Shown: one piece after another, positions 25,937 to 33,980 of the stretch
Layout of the letters: every line of letters starts with the position of its first letter
How positions within the stretch are numbered: the first letter of the stretch is position 1
Source: Actinoplanes cyaneus
GTDB taxonomy: Bacteria; Actinomycetota; Actinomycetes; Mycobacteriales; Micromonosporaceae
Length of the DNA stretch: 64,000 nucleotides
Assembly: GCF_016862095.1 (NCBI RefSeq)
Contig: NZ_BOMH01000028.1
Span: forward strand, 124,001 to 188,000
Direction: 5' to 3'
Translations under genes and position numbers: made by a program
Notes under the pieces: model-generated
Told to the model about the DNA's origin: nothing
Database searches by the model: none
The model's input: only the letters and a program-made list of their open reading frames with translations

Positions 25937-27651
25937 CTTCGCTGGAACGCAGCCGGTACGCGGCTCTCTACGGCCCGACCGCCGGTGACCGGATCCGTCT
26001 CGCCGACACGAACCTGCTGCTGGAGATCGAGGAGGACCGCAGCGCCGGCCCGCACCCGGGCGACGAGGTGGTCTTCGGCGGCGGCAAGGTGATCCGCGAG
26101 TCGATGGGCCAGTCCCGCGCCACGCGCGCCGAGGGCACGCCGGACACGGTGATCACCGGTGCTGTCGTCGTCGACCACTGGGGCATCGTCAAGGCCGACG
26201 TCGGGATCCGGGACGGGCGGATCGTCGCGATCGGCAAGGCCGGCAACCCGGACACCATGGACGGCGTGGACCCCGGCCTGGTGATCGGCGCGAGCACCGA
26301 GATCATCGCGGGCAACGGCAAGATCCTCACGGCCGGGGCGATCGACAGCCACGTGCACCTGATCAGCCCGACCATCCTGGACACCGCGATCGCGTCCGGC
26401 ATCACCACGATCATCGGCGGCGGGACGGGGCCGGCCGAGGGCACGAAGGCGACCACCGTCACGCCCAACGCGTGGCACCTGGCGCGGATGCTCGAGGCCC
26501 TGGACACGTACCCGATCAACGTCCTGCTCCTCGGCAAGGGCAACACCATGTCCGAGGAGTCCATGTGGGAACAGTTGCGCGGCGGCGCGGGCGGCTTCAA
26601 GCTGCACGAGGACTGGGGCACGACCCCGGCCGCGATCGACGCGTGCCTGCGGGTCTGTGACGCGTCGGGCGTGCAGGCGGCGATCCACACGGACACGCTG
26701 AACGAGGCGGGTTTCGTCGAGGAGACGATCCGGGCGATCGGCGGCCGCTCCATCCACGCCTATCACACCGAGGGCGCCGGTGGCGGGCACGCGCCGGACA
26801 TCATCACCGTCGCCTCGCTCCCGTTCGTGCTGCCGTCGTCGACGAACCCGACCCGGCCCTACACCCGCAACACGCTGGCCGAGCACCTCGACATGCTGAT
26901 GGTCTGCCACCACCTGAACTCGGCGGTGCCGGAGGACCTGGCGTTCGCCGAGAGCCGGATCCGCCCGTCGACGATGGCGGCCGAGGACCTGCTGCACGAC
27001 CTCGGGGCGATCTCGATGATCGGCTCCGACTCGCAGGCGATGGGCCGTGTCGGCGAGGTCATCCTGCGCACCTGGCAGACCGCCCACGTCATGAAGGCGC
27101 GGCGCGGGGCGCTGACCGGTGACGGCCCGGCCGACAACAACCGCATCAAGCGGTACGTCGCCAAGTACACGATCGCCCCGGCCGTCGCGCACGGCATGTC
27201 GGCCCTGGTCGGATCCGTGGAACCCGGCAAACTCGCCGACCTCGTGCTGTGGGATCCGGCCTTCTTCGGCGTACGCCCGAGCCTGGTCCTCAAGGGTGGG
27301 ATGATCGCCCATGCGCAGATGGGGGACGCGAACGCGTCGATCCCCACGCCCCAGCCGATGCTGCCACGGCCGATGTTCGGCTCCTACGGTGTCGTGCCGG
27401 CACAGACCTCCGTCGCGTTCGTCGCCCCGGCCGCGATCGACGCCCTGCTCAGCGACCGGATCGGGGTGAAACGCTCACTCGTCCCGGTCGGGGACACGCG
27501 GTCGGTCGGCAAGGCAGACATGCCGCTGAACGACGCGATGCCCCGCATCGAGGTCAAGGCCGACACCTTCGAGGTACGGATCGACGGCGAGGTCGTCGAG
27601 CCGGATCCGGTCACCGAGCTGCCGATGGCCCAGCGGTACTTCCTCTTCTGA
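25933..27651 (+). CDS. ureC: Urease subunit alpha (catalytic)
   Basis: This 572-residue catalytic subunit carries all active-site blocks: AIDSHVHLISP (nickel histidines), GGFKLHEDWG (the lysine that is carbamylated to bridge the two nickels), AIHTDTLNE, the mobile-flap VCHHLN and the aspartate in GSDSQAMGR. Length and order are normal. It is cytoplasmic and requires UreFGD for nickel loading. The stop overlaps the ureF ATG by one base. The start is GTG overlapping ureB. Confidence 0.98.
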   Translation: MTSLERSRYAALYGPTAGDRIRLADTNLLLEIEEDRSAGPHPGDEVVFGGGKVIRESMGQSRATRAEGTPDTVITGAVVVDHWGIVKADVGIRDGRIVAIGKAGNPDTMDGVDPGLVIGASTEIIAGNGKILTAGAIDSHVHLISPTILDTAIASGITTIIGGGTGPAEGTKATTVTPNAWHLARMLEALDTYPINVLLLGKGNTMSEESMWEQLRGGAGGFKLHEDWGTTPAAIDACLRVCDASGVQAAIHTDTLNEAGFVEETIRAIGGRSIHAYHTEGAGGGHAPDIITVASLPFVLPSSTNPTRPYTRNTLAEHLDMLMVCHHLNSAVPEDLAFAESRIRPSTMAAEDLLHDLGAISMIGSDSQAMGRVGEVILRTWQTAHVMKARRGALTGDGPADNNRIKRYVAKYTIAPAVAHGMSALVGSVEPGKLADLVLWDPAFFGVRPSLVLKGGMIAHAQMGDANASIPTPQPMLPRPMFGSYGVVPAQTSVAFVAPAAIDALLSDRIGVKRSLVPVGDTRSVGKADMPLNDAMPRIEVKADTFEVRIDGEVVEPDPVTELPMAQRYFLF

Positions 27652-28295
27652 TGAGTCTCGCGACACTGTTGCTGCTGGCCGACGGGCGTCTGCCGTCGGG
27701 CGGGCACGCGCACTCGTCCGGTCTGGAGGCGCAGGTCTCCGCCGGCCGGGTGCGATCCGTCGAGGATCTGGACGGGTTCCTGCGCGGCAAGCTGGCGACC
27801 GGCGCGCTCGTCTCCGCGGCGTTCGCGGCCGCGGCCTGCGGCGACGTCGCACGCTGCGCGGACCTCGACGCCGGCCTCGACGCGCGCACCCCGTCGCCCG
27901 CGCTGCGCAGGGCGTCGCGGGCGCAGGGCCGGGCACTGCTGCGGGCCGGCCGCGCGATGTGGCCGGTCGCCGCGATCGGCCGGGAGCCGCACCAGCCCGT
28001 CGCGCTCGGCGCGCTCGCGGCCGCAGCAGGGCTGTCACCCGCGGAAACCGCGGTGGCGGCGGCGCACGGCGCGATCACCGGGCCGGCCGGCGCGGCGGTC
28101 CGGCTGCTGGGGCTCGACCCGTACGCGGTGCACGCGCTCCTCGCGCGGCTCGCACCGGAATGCGACCGGATCGCGGAACTCGCCGCGAAACGGTCCGGCG
28201 ACCCGGTCGACGACCTGCCGGCCGCGGGCGCTCCCCTGCTCGACATCGGCGCCGAGCACCACGCCACCTGGGAGGTGCGTCTCTTTGCATCCTGA
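27651..28295 (+). CDS. ureF: Urease accessory protein UreF
   Basis: The 214-residue helical protein has the family features LADGRLPSGGHAHSSGLE at the N-terminus and ITGPAGAAVRLLGLDP near the end. UreF forms a complex with UreD on apo-urease and couples GTP hydrolysis by UreG to nickel delivery. The ATG at 27651 shares one base with the ureC stop, and its end overlaps ureG by 11 bases. The part of this frame further upstream is a shadow of ureC. Confidence 0.94.
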   Translation: MSLATLLLLADGRLPSGGHAHSSGLEAQVSAGRVRSVEDLDGFLRGKLATGALVSAAFAAAACGDVARCADLDAGLDARTPSPALRRASRAQGRALLRAGRAMWPVAAIGREPHQPVALGALAAAAGLSPAETAVAAAHGAITGPAGAAVRLLGLDPYAVHALLARLAPECDRIAELAAKRSGDPVDDLPAAGAPLLDIGAEHHATWEVRLFAS

Positions 28296-29028
28296 ACATC
28301 CCGAACCGCATCCTGAACATCCCGAACCGCACGAGCACGGCCCCGACGAGGTCCCGCACACCCATCCTGACCCGGGTGTCGACCCGCACGCCCCGCTGAC
28401 CGGCGGGCCCCGCGCGCTGCGCATCGGCATCGGCGGCCCGGTCGGCTCCGGCAAGACCGCCCTGGTCGCGGCGTTGTGCCGGACGCTCGGCGAGCAGCTG
28501 CGGCTCGCCGTCGTCACCAACGACATCTACACCACCGAGGACGCCGACTTCCTGCTGCGCAACGGCGTCCTGCCGGCCGAGCGGATCCGCGCGGTCGAGA
28601 CCGGCTGCTGCCCGCACACCGCGATCCGCGACGACATCTCCGCGAACCTGGACGCGGTGGAGGACCTCGAGGCGTCCCTGGGGCCGCTGGACCTGGTGCT
28701 GGTCGAGAGCGGCGGCGACAACCTGACCGCCACGTTCAGCAAAGGCCTGATCGACCAGCAGATCTTCGTGGTCGACGTGTCCGGTGGCGACAAGGTGCCG
28801 CGCAAGGGCGGCCCCGGCGTGACCACCGCCGACCTGCTCGTGATCAACAAGACGGACTTGGCGCCGCTGGTCGGCGCGGACCTCTCGGTGATGGACCGCG
28901 ACGCCCGGGCCCGCCGCCACGAGCTGCCCACCGTGTTCCTGTCGCTGGCCGAGGACAAGGCGGCGACCCCGGTCGCGGAGTGGATCCGCGGGCTGGTCGC
29001 GGCGCGGGCCGCCGGGACGCCGGGGTGA
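28285..29028 (+). CDS. ureG: Urease accessory GTPase UreG with His-rich N-terminus
   Basis: This is a SIMIBI-class GTPase of 247 residues. The P-loop GIGGPVGSGKTAL, switch ETGCCPHTAIRDD (nickel-binding Cys-Pro-His), LVLVESGGDNL and INKTDLAP are all present. The first 38 residues hold about ten histidines in HPEHPEP repeats, a likely nickel store. No ureE gene is present in the operon, so this tail may take over that chaperone role. The start is TTG at 28285, inside the end of ureF. The stop overlaps the ureD GTG. Confidence 0.96.
   Translation: MHPEHPEPHPEHPEPHEHGPDEVPHTHPDPGVDPHAPLTGGPRALRIGIGGPVGSGKTALVAALCRTLGEQLRLAVVTNDIYTTEDADFLLRNGVLPAERIRAVETGCCPHTAIRDDISANLDAVEDLEASLGPLDLVLVESGGDNLTATFSKGLIDQQIFVVDVSGGDKVPRKGGPGVTTADLLVINKTDLAPLVGADLSVMDRDARARRHELPTVFLSLAEDKAATPVAEWIRGLVAARAAGTPG
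28287..28330 (+). repeat. 21-bp tandem duplication in ureG 5 prime end
   Basis: A 21-base unit starting CATCCTGAACATCCCGAACC occurs twice in perfect tandem and encodes HPEHPEP twice. The exact identity means the histidine tail grew recently by slippage. Confidence 0.85.
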
Positions 29029-29789
29029 GAGCCGAGGCCCGGGTCGCCGCCGAGTCCGACGGGCGCGGCGGCACCCGGCTCACCACGCTGCGCGGGCAGT
29101 CCCCGCTGCTGCTGCGGCGCACCGGTCCGCGGGCGAGCGCCGGCGTCACCGTGCACCTCGTCGGCGGGGCCGCCGGGCCGTTGCGGGGCGACGAGCTGCG
29201 GCTCGAGATCGAGGTGGGGCCCGGTGCCCGGCTGGAGCTGCTCAGTGTGGCGGCGCAGCTCGCGCTGCCCGGCCGGCCGGCGCCCGCGTCGCGGTTGACG
29301 ATCACCGCGACGGTCGCGGCGGGCGGGACGCTGCGGTGGCTGCCGGAGCCGCTGATCGCCGCCGCCGGGTGCGATCACGTCGCGATCACCCGGGTCACGG
29401 TGGAGACCGGCGGGTCGCTGCTGTGGCGCGACGATCTGGTCTGCGGGCGGCACGGCGAGGATTCCGGCGACTTCGTCGCTGACACCCTCGTCCGGTACGG
29501 CGGCAGCACGCTCTACCGCCACGAGCTCGCCGTCGGCCCGCGCGCCGCGGGGTGGAGCGGCCCGGCGATCCTGGGCGGCGCCCGAGCGGTCGGCACGGTC
29601 GTGACGGCCGGCCCGGAGTCCATGGTCCCGGGTGCCGCCGGTCCGGACGCGGCGGTCATGCCGCTCGCCGGGCCGGGGATGCTCGCCACCGCGACGGGCG
29701 CGGACATCCGCCACGTCCGCGCCGCCCTCGACCCGTTCTGCGCCGGGCACCCGACGGCTCGCCGCCCCGGGGCGCCGGTCGCGGCCTGA
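29025..29789 (+). CDS. ureD: Urease accessory protein UreD
   Basis: The 254-residue beta-rich protein has the UreD/UreH signatures LRGQSPLLLRRTGP, VHLVGGAAGPLRGDELRLEI and LPEPLIAAAGCDH. UreD docks on the urease trimer and recruits UreF and UreG during nickel insertion. GTG at 29025 overlaps the ureG stop as GTGA. It is the last gene of the operon, which ends at a hairpin at 29824. Confidence 0.93.
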   Translation: MRAEARVAAESDGRGGTRLTTLRGQSPLLLRRTGPRASAGVTVHLVGGAAGPLRGDELRLEIEVGPGARLELLSVAAQLALPGRPAPASRLTITATVAAGGTLRWLPEPLIAAAGCDHVAITRVTVETGGSLLWRDDLVCGRHGEDSGDFVADTLVRYGGSTLYRHELAVGPRAAGWSGPAILGGARAVGTVVTAGPESMVPGAAGPDAAVMPLAGPGMLATATGADIRHVRAALDPFCAGHPTARRPGAPVAA

Positions 29790-29823
29790 CCCGTCGTACC
29801 CGTCAATCGGTTGCGGAGACGGC

Positions 29824-29847
29824 GAAGGGCGGCCGAAGCCGCCCTTC
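29824..29847. terminator. Bidirectional terminator between ureD and the sigma factor gene
   Basis: A perfect 10-bp stem GAAGGGCGGC/GCCGCCCTTC with CGAA loop lies in the 69-base gap between the convergent ureD and sigma factor genes. It can serve both. Confidence 0.8.
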
Positions 29848-29858
29848 AGGCGTAAGGA

Positions 29859-30761
29859 TCACGCCGCTACGGCGATCGGAACGCCGTGACTGTCCGTCAG
29901 GGCAAGCCGCGTGTGCAGATTGCCCTGCTGCTGCACCTTCGCGAAGTATTCGCTGCGGCGCCTTTGCAGACATCCCTTCCGCGTACGCGGTCCGCCCGCC
30001 GCCACGGTCAGCAGCTCCGGCGCGAGCGAGCTGTTCAGGCCCTCCCGCAGCAGCCGCAGCGCCTCGGTGCGTAACTGGGAGATCCGCGACTCGGTCACGC
30101 CGAGTCGCGCCGCCACCTCGCTCAGCGGCTGTTCCTGCAGGAACGACTCCTCCACCACCTGGCGCAGCCGTTCGGGCAGCGCCTGGATGGCCTGGTGCAG
30201 GTAGCCGAGACGTTCCCGTTTGAGCAGCAGATCCTCGGGGCCCTCGGACAGCTCCGGCACCATCTCCTCGGCCGCCCCGGTGGGGAAGCCCTGGAGGCTG
30301 AGCAGCGACGCCTTCTGCACGTCGTCCTCGACGCTGGCCAGTTCGGAGATCCCGACGCCGAGCATCTCGGCGACCTCGGCGTCACTGGGGGTGCGCCCGA
30401 GGGCGGCGGTGAGCTCTTGGCGGGCGGTGGCCGCGCGCCGGGCCCGGGCCCGGACGGATCGGCTTGCCCAGTCCTGGCCACGGAGTTCGTCCAGCAGAGC
30501 ACCGCGGATCCGCACGGCGGCGAAGCGGTGGAAGGGGATGCCGCGGGTCACGTCGAAGGAGCGTGCCGCTCCGAGCAGCGCCGCGAATCCGGCTGACGAG
30601 AGGTCATCTGCGTGGACGTGGCCGGGCACCCGGTTGAGCAGTTCCCGGACCAGATGGCCAACCATCGGCATGTGTTCGCGGATCAGGTCCTCCATGTCGC
30701 GCGCGGAGGGCGCGTCGTGGTGGATGCCGATGGTGGCGGGGAGTTCGGTCGTGACGGTCAC
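29859..30761 (-). CDS. FliA/WhiG-type (sigma-28 group) RNA polymerase sigma factor
   Basis: This 300-residue sigma factor has region 2 (VGHLVRELLNRVPGHVHADDLSSAGFAAL and FAAVRIRGALLDELRGQDW), region 3 (RTPSDAEVAEMLGV) and region 4 with HTH LSEVAARLGVTESRISQL. The IRGA-LDELR-DW signature is that of the FliA/WhiG group, which drives flagellar or sporulation genes. Actinoplanes makes motile flagellated spores, so a FliA role is plausible. About 55 extra residues after region 4 (GGPRTRKGCLQRRRSEYF onwards) are unusual. The GTG at 30761 has GGAGGA upstream; the frame is open further but without similarity. Confidence 0.9.
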   Translation of the reverse strand: MTVTTELPATIGIHHDAPSARDMEDLIREHMPMVGHLVRELLNRVPGHVHADDLSSAGFAALLGAARSFDVTRGIPFHRFAAVRIRGALLDELRGQDWASRSVRARARRAATARQELTAALGRTPSDAEVAEMLGVGISELASVEDDVQKASLLSLQGFPTGAAEEMVPELSEGPEDLLLKRERLGYLHQAIQALPERLRQVVEESFLQEQPLSEVAARLGVTESRISQLRTEALRLLREGLNSSLAPELLTVAAGGPRTRKGCLQRRRSEYFAKVQQQGNLHTRLALTDSHGVPIAVAA

Positions 30762-30985
30762 GTAGTCCTCCTCGCTTGTACGAACCGGCTGTGGAAACCG
30801 GCTGACGAGAAGAAGAGTGGTGGCCGTCGGGTGCAGTGGCGGCGGAACTCGGTTGCTTTTGTGGAGTTTTTTCACATAAAGCCTCAGGTCAGGGGTGCGA
30901 CCCGAGCCCGGACACACGACGATCCGCCTGACCGGGTGGTCACGCGGATCGTCCCTGTTCAGGGGCTTGCCCTCGGTGCTGGGGA

Positions 30986-31237
30986 TCAGCGCATGGCCGG
31001 GGCGCCCATCGTCACGACCTCGGCCAGCTCCGTCTGCACCCAGCGCATGCGGCGGACGGCCACGTCGGGGTGATCACCGAACTCGGTGGCCACGCCGGCG
31101 GCGCACCCATCGCTGCCGTACAGGAGGATCATGCTGGTGATCGCCTCCTCCACGGCGGTGCGACTCGGGTCCTCGGACGGCTGCAGACACGAGACGAACA
31201 GCGCCTCGGCCGCCAGATCCTTAACAGTGTTGATCAT
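30986..31237 (-). CDS. Conserved small actinobacterial protein
   Basis: The 83-residue protein (MINTVKDLAAEALF, QPSEDPSRTAVEEAITSM, ATEFGDHPDVAVRRMRWV) resembles a family of about 80-residue cytoplasmic proteins found in several copies in Micromonosporaceae and Streptomyces. No function is known and no domain is recognised. The ATG at 31237 has GGGGAG upstream. It is a separate unit, upstream of the sigma factor gene by 224 bases on the same strand, with an 18-bp direct repeat about 135 bases upstream of its start. Confidence 0.75.
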   Translation of the reverse strand: MINTVKDLAAEALFVSCLQPSEDPSRTAVEEAITSMILLYGSDGCAAGVATEFGDHPDVAVRRMRWVQTELAEVVTMGAPAMR

Positions 31238-31370
31238 TTGTCGAACTCCCCGTTGCGACGACCTGCTTGGTTGTCCGGCCGGCACCCGCTGGTGACGAAG
31301 TCCATCATCTCCGCGAGCAGCCCGCCCTTCGGCAGCCACGCCGTGCGAAAGTGACCGCGATCCCGGCACT

Positions 31371-31410
31371 TGACCATCGGTCGGAACAGCACTGACCATC
31401 GGTCGGAACA
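31371..31410 (-). promoter_or_regulatory. Direct repeat pair, 22 bases apart (operator candidate)
   Basis: TGACCATCGGTCGGAACA occurs at 31371-31388 and exactly again at 31393-31410. The 22-base spacing places both copies on the same helix face. Each contains the small inverted repeat GACC-ATC-GGTC. It lies upstream of the small gene at 30986 and is a likely regulator site. Confidence 0.55.
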
Positions 31411-31654
31411 TCACGCACAACCGGGGGCGGATCGGAGCAGAGCGCCTGTCGTTCTCGTCCTCACCGTAGCTCGGTGGGCACCGGATCGACTTCTGGTTTT
31501 CGCCCGGCAACCCATACCGAGGGCCGGGGCAGCCTTGCGGCCACCGGACGGCGAATCCCTTGCTCGCAGACCGGATCCGCACTTCGTTTTCTGGCTCACC
31601 CGATTGGTACCCCACATCGGGGCGGCCAATCATGCCCGGCGCCTGTCGCGGGAA
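31411..31654. other. Gap without recognised gene
   Basis: Together with the repeat pair and hairpins this forms a 459-base gap (31238-31696). The rest has lower GC than its neighbours and no convincing open frame with a ribosome site. It probably holds the promoter of the small gene at 30986. Confidence 0.5.
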
Positions 31655-31695
31655 CCCGCACGCGATGCGGGAAACGGCTCCCCGAACGGGAGCCG
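31655..31695 (-). terminator. Double hairpin after the CBM2-kinase gene
   Basis: Directly after the stop at 31697 there is an 8-bp stem CGGCTCCC/GGGAGCCG (31675-31695), then, further downstream on the minus strand, a 6-bp stem CCCGCA/TGCGGG (31655-31671), separated by TTT. This is a likely terminator. Confidence 0.65.
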
Positions 31696-31696
31696 A

Positions 31697-33595
31697 TCAG
31701 CAGTCGATGCCCACGTCGCACCCCTCCACCGAGGTTCCCGGCTGCGGCGGCGGCGCGGCCGACACACCGTCGCCGTTGGTGGTGTCGGGCGCCTTGCTGG
31801 TCGGCACGTCCGACGGCGGCGGTGGCGGTGGCGGGCTCTTGCTCCCCCCGCCGCCGCCCGGTTCGGTGATCGGCGCCGACGAGGTGCTGGTGCCGGGAGC
31901 CGGCCTGCTCGTGGGTGTCCTGCTCGGGGTCCCCTTGCTGGGCGTGATGTGCACGATGCCGACCGGGTCGACGGAGATGCCCGGAGCGGGGGTGGTCTCC
32001 GACGCGGGGTTGCCGAGCCGCTGGGTGCCGTCGGAGAGCTGCTCGACGGGGCGGGACGGCTCGCCGGGCTGGCTCGACACGTACGCCTGGCAGGTCTTGC
32101 CGTTGAGCTGGAAGAGCATCGGCGCGGCGTTGCTGTTGGTGTAGCGCCCGGTGATCTCCAGCGTGGTGTTCTGCTGCGGGGCGAGCGTGGCCGCCGACGC
32201 CACGGTGACCGCCCGGTTGTCCTGGGTCAGCGCCACTTTGCCCTGGCCGGAGAGGGTCTGGTCGCCGGGCATGAGGAACCAGAGCTGCCAGTCGTCGACC
32301 GGTTTGTCGCCGCGGTTGGCGAGCGTGACCTGAGCCTTGAAGCGGCCCTTCTCCTGCGACCAGACCGCGTAGCTGACGATGCAGTTGCCGGCCGCCGGGA
32401 CCACGACGGGGCCGGGCGACGGTGTGCTGCTGGCCGCCTTGGTGTCCCCGTTCGGCGGCGCGGCCAGGCTCCAGCCGTAGGTCAGGCCGCTGAGCAGGGC
32501 GATCGTCCCGAGGACGACCAGGGCCCGGCGGGTACGGATCTGCTTGCGGCTGCGGGCCGGGGGCCGCTTGTCCGCCGGGGCGGCCGGGGCGCCCGCGCCG
32601 GGACGCAACGGCGGCGCCGCCGGGGCGGAGGCGGGCGAGGTGGCCGCCGCGACGGGGCCCATCCCCGCGTACGGGTACCCGGAGGGCAGGATCGTGGTGT
32701 CCTCGCCGTTGTCCCCCCAGTCCGCCTGGTAGCCGTTCGCCGGGGTCGCCGGGGCGCCCGCCGCGATGGCCGCCAGCACGTGCGCGACCTCGGCGGTCGG
32801 CGGCCGGTCCGCCGGGCGTTTCTCCAGGCAGCGACCGACCAGGGCATCGACGTCACGGGGCAGGCCCTCGACCGGCGGGAGCGGCTCGGGCTCCACGTAC
32901 TGGTGGGCGCGCAGCAGCGCGGTGGTGGTGCCGACGTCCCACGGGAGCTGGCCGATCAGCATGCGGTAGATCAGCAGGCCGACCGCGTAGACGTCGGTGG
33001 CCGGGCTGACCTGACCGCCCTCGAGGCGCTCGGGCGCCAGGTAGGCGGGGGTACCGAGCAGGCTGCCGTCGTCGTCGGTGTCGTTCTCCCCGATCAGGGC
33101 GGAGATCCCGAAGTCGACGACCTTCGCGCCGGACTGGGTGAGCATGACGTTGGCCGGGGTGACGTCGCGGTGCACGATCCCGCGGGCGTGGGCGGCGGCC
33201 AGGGCGGCGGCCACGTCGGCGCTGATCCGGACAGCGGTGTTCCACGGCAGGGTGCGGACCCGGGCCAGCACGGCGGCGAGCGACTCACCGTCGACGAGCT
33301 CCATGACGACGTACGGCACGGGCTCGCCGTCGACGGTGGTCGCCTCGCCGTAGTCGTACACGTTGGTGATGTGTGGGTGACTCAGCCGTGCCGCGGCCTG
33401 CGCCTCCGCCCGCAGCCGTCGCCGGAACGAGGGATCGGCGCTGGTGGACGGGGGCAGGACCTTGATCGCGACCTGACGCCCCAGCACTTCGTCGAACCCT
33501 CGCCAGACCACTGACATCCCGCCGGCGCCGAGGCGCTCGACCAGCCGATATCGGCCGGCGAGCAGACCCGAGCCGGGCAGGTCCGTCGTGCTCAT
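31697..33595 (-). CDS. Receptor Ser/Thr kinase with CBM2-like ectodomain
   Basis: The 632-residue protein has a Hanks kinase at about residues 12-275 (LGAGGMSVVWRG, VAIKVLPP, HRDVTPANVML, DFGISAL, GTPAYLAPE), a linker, one membrane helix near 358-378 and an ectodomain at about 405-497. That ectodomain runs from a cysteine (NCIVSYAVW) through FKAQVTLANRGDKPVDDWQLWF to FQLNGKTC, the outline of a family 2 carbohydrate-binding module. Two of the three surface tryptophans used by CBM2 to bind cellulose are absent (Gly and Ala there), and the third is displaced. A Ser/Thr/Pro-rich tail ends the protein. The start at 33595 fits the family; an ATG at 33604 is also possible. Confidence 0.9.
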   Translation of the reverse strand: MSTTDLPGSGLLAGRYRLVERLGAGGMSVVWRGFDEVLGRQVAIKVLPPSTSADPSFRRRLRAEAQAAARLSHPHITNVYDYGEATTVDGEPVPYVVMELVDGESLAAVLARVRTLPWNTAVRISADVAAALAAAHARGIVHRDVTPANVMLTQSGAKVVDFGISALIGENDTDDDGSLLGTPAYLAPERLEGGQVSPATDVYAVGLLIYRMLIGQLPWDVGTTTALLRAHQYVEPEPLPPVEGLPRDVDALVGRCLEKRPADRPPTAEVAHVLAAIAAGAPATPANGYQADWGDNGEDTTILPSGYPYAGMGPVAAATSPASAPAAPPLRPGAGAPAAPADKRPPARSRKQIRTRRALVVLGTIALLSGLTYGWSLAAPPNGDTKAASSTPSPGPVVVPAAGNCIVSYAVWSQEKGRFKAQVTLANRGDKPVDDWQLWFLMPGDQTLSGQGKVALTQDNRAVTVASAATLAPQQNTTLEITGRYTNSNAAPMLFQLNGKTCQAYVSSQPGEPSRPVEQLSDGTQRLGNPASETTPAPGISVDPVGIVHITPSKGTPSRTPTSRPAPGTSTSSAPITEPGGGGGSKSPPPPPPPSDVPTSKAPDTTNGDGVSAAPPPQPGTSVEGCDVGIDC

Positions 33596-33980
33596 GTGCC
33601 CCCACATGCGCGCTTCGAGGAAAACGCCGGGCCGCACCGCCATGCCGACCGACGCCGGGCGAGCACGGGACCCGAGCACCGGATCCTGAGCATCCCCTAT
33701 CGACGGCGAGGATGTTAGTACCTATAAGGCGTTAGTTCGACTCGCCCACCATGCGATCTACCAGGCAATCATCACGCTGAGTTGGATCAGCCGAGCGGCG
33801 TGTGGGGCTGTCCGAACGGCCAGGAAAGCGCTTTCTGTCAAGAAACCGGCACGGACCGGCACGGAGATTGCCCGCTTCGTCGGAACTTGCGCCTTCAACT
33901 TTCGTGTCGCTCCACCATGGACCTATACACGATTGGTCAATTCTTGGCTACTGAGAGAGATCAGGAATGTCCATGATCTG
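33596..33980. other. Intergenic region upstream of the CBM2-kinase gene
   Basis: This 385-base gap separates the kinase start from the stop of cphA. It is AT-richer than the surroundings and contains the palindrome at 33824. No gene is seen; it should hold the kinase promoter and the cphA 3 prime end. Confidence 0.6.
33824..33835. promoter_or_regulatory. LacI-type operator-like palindrome
   Basis: GAAAGCGCTTTC is a perfect 12-bp palindrome with central CG, the form recognised by many LacI-family sugar regulators. It lies 229 bases upstream of the CBM2-kinase start. No LacI gene is in the window. Confidence 0.45.
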
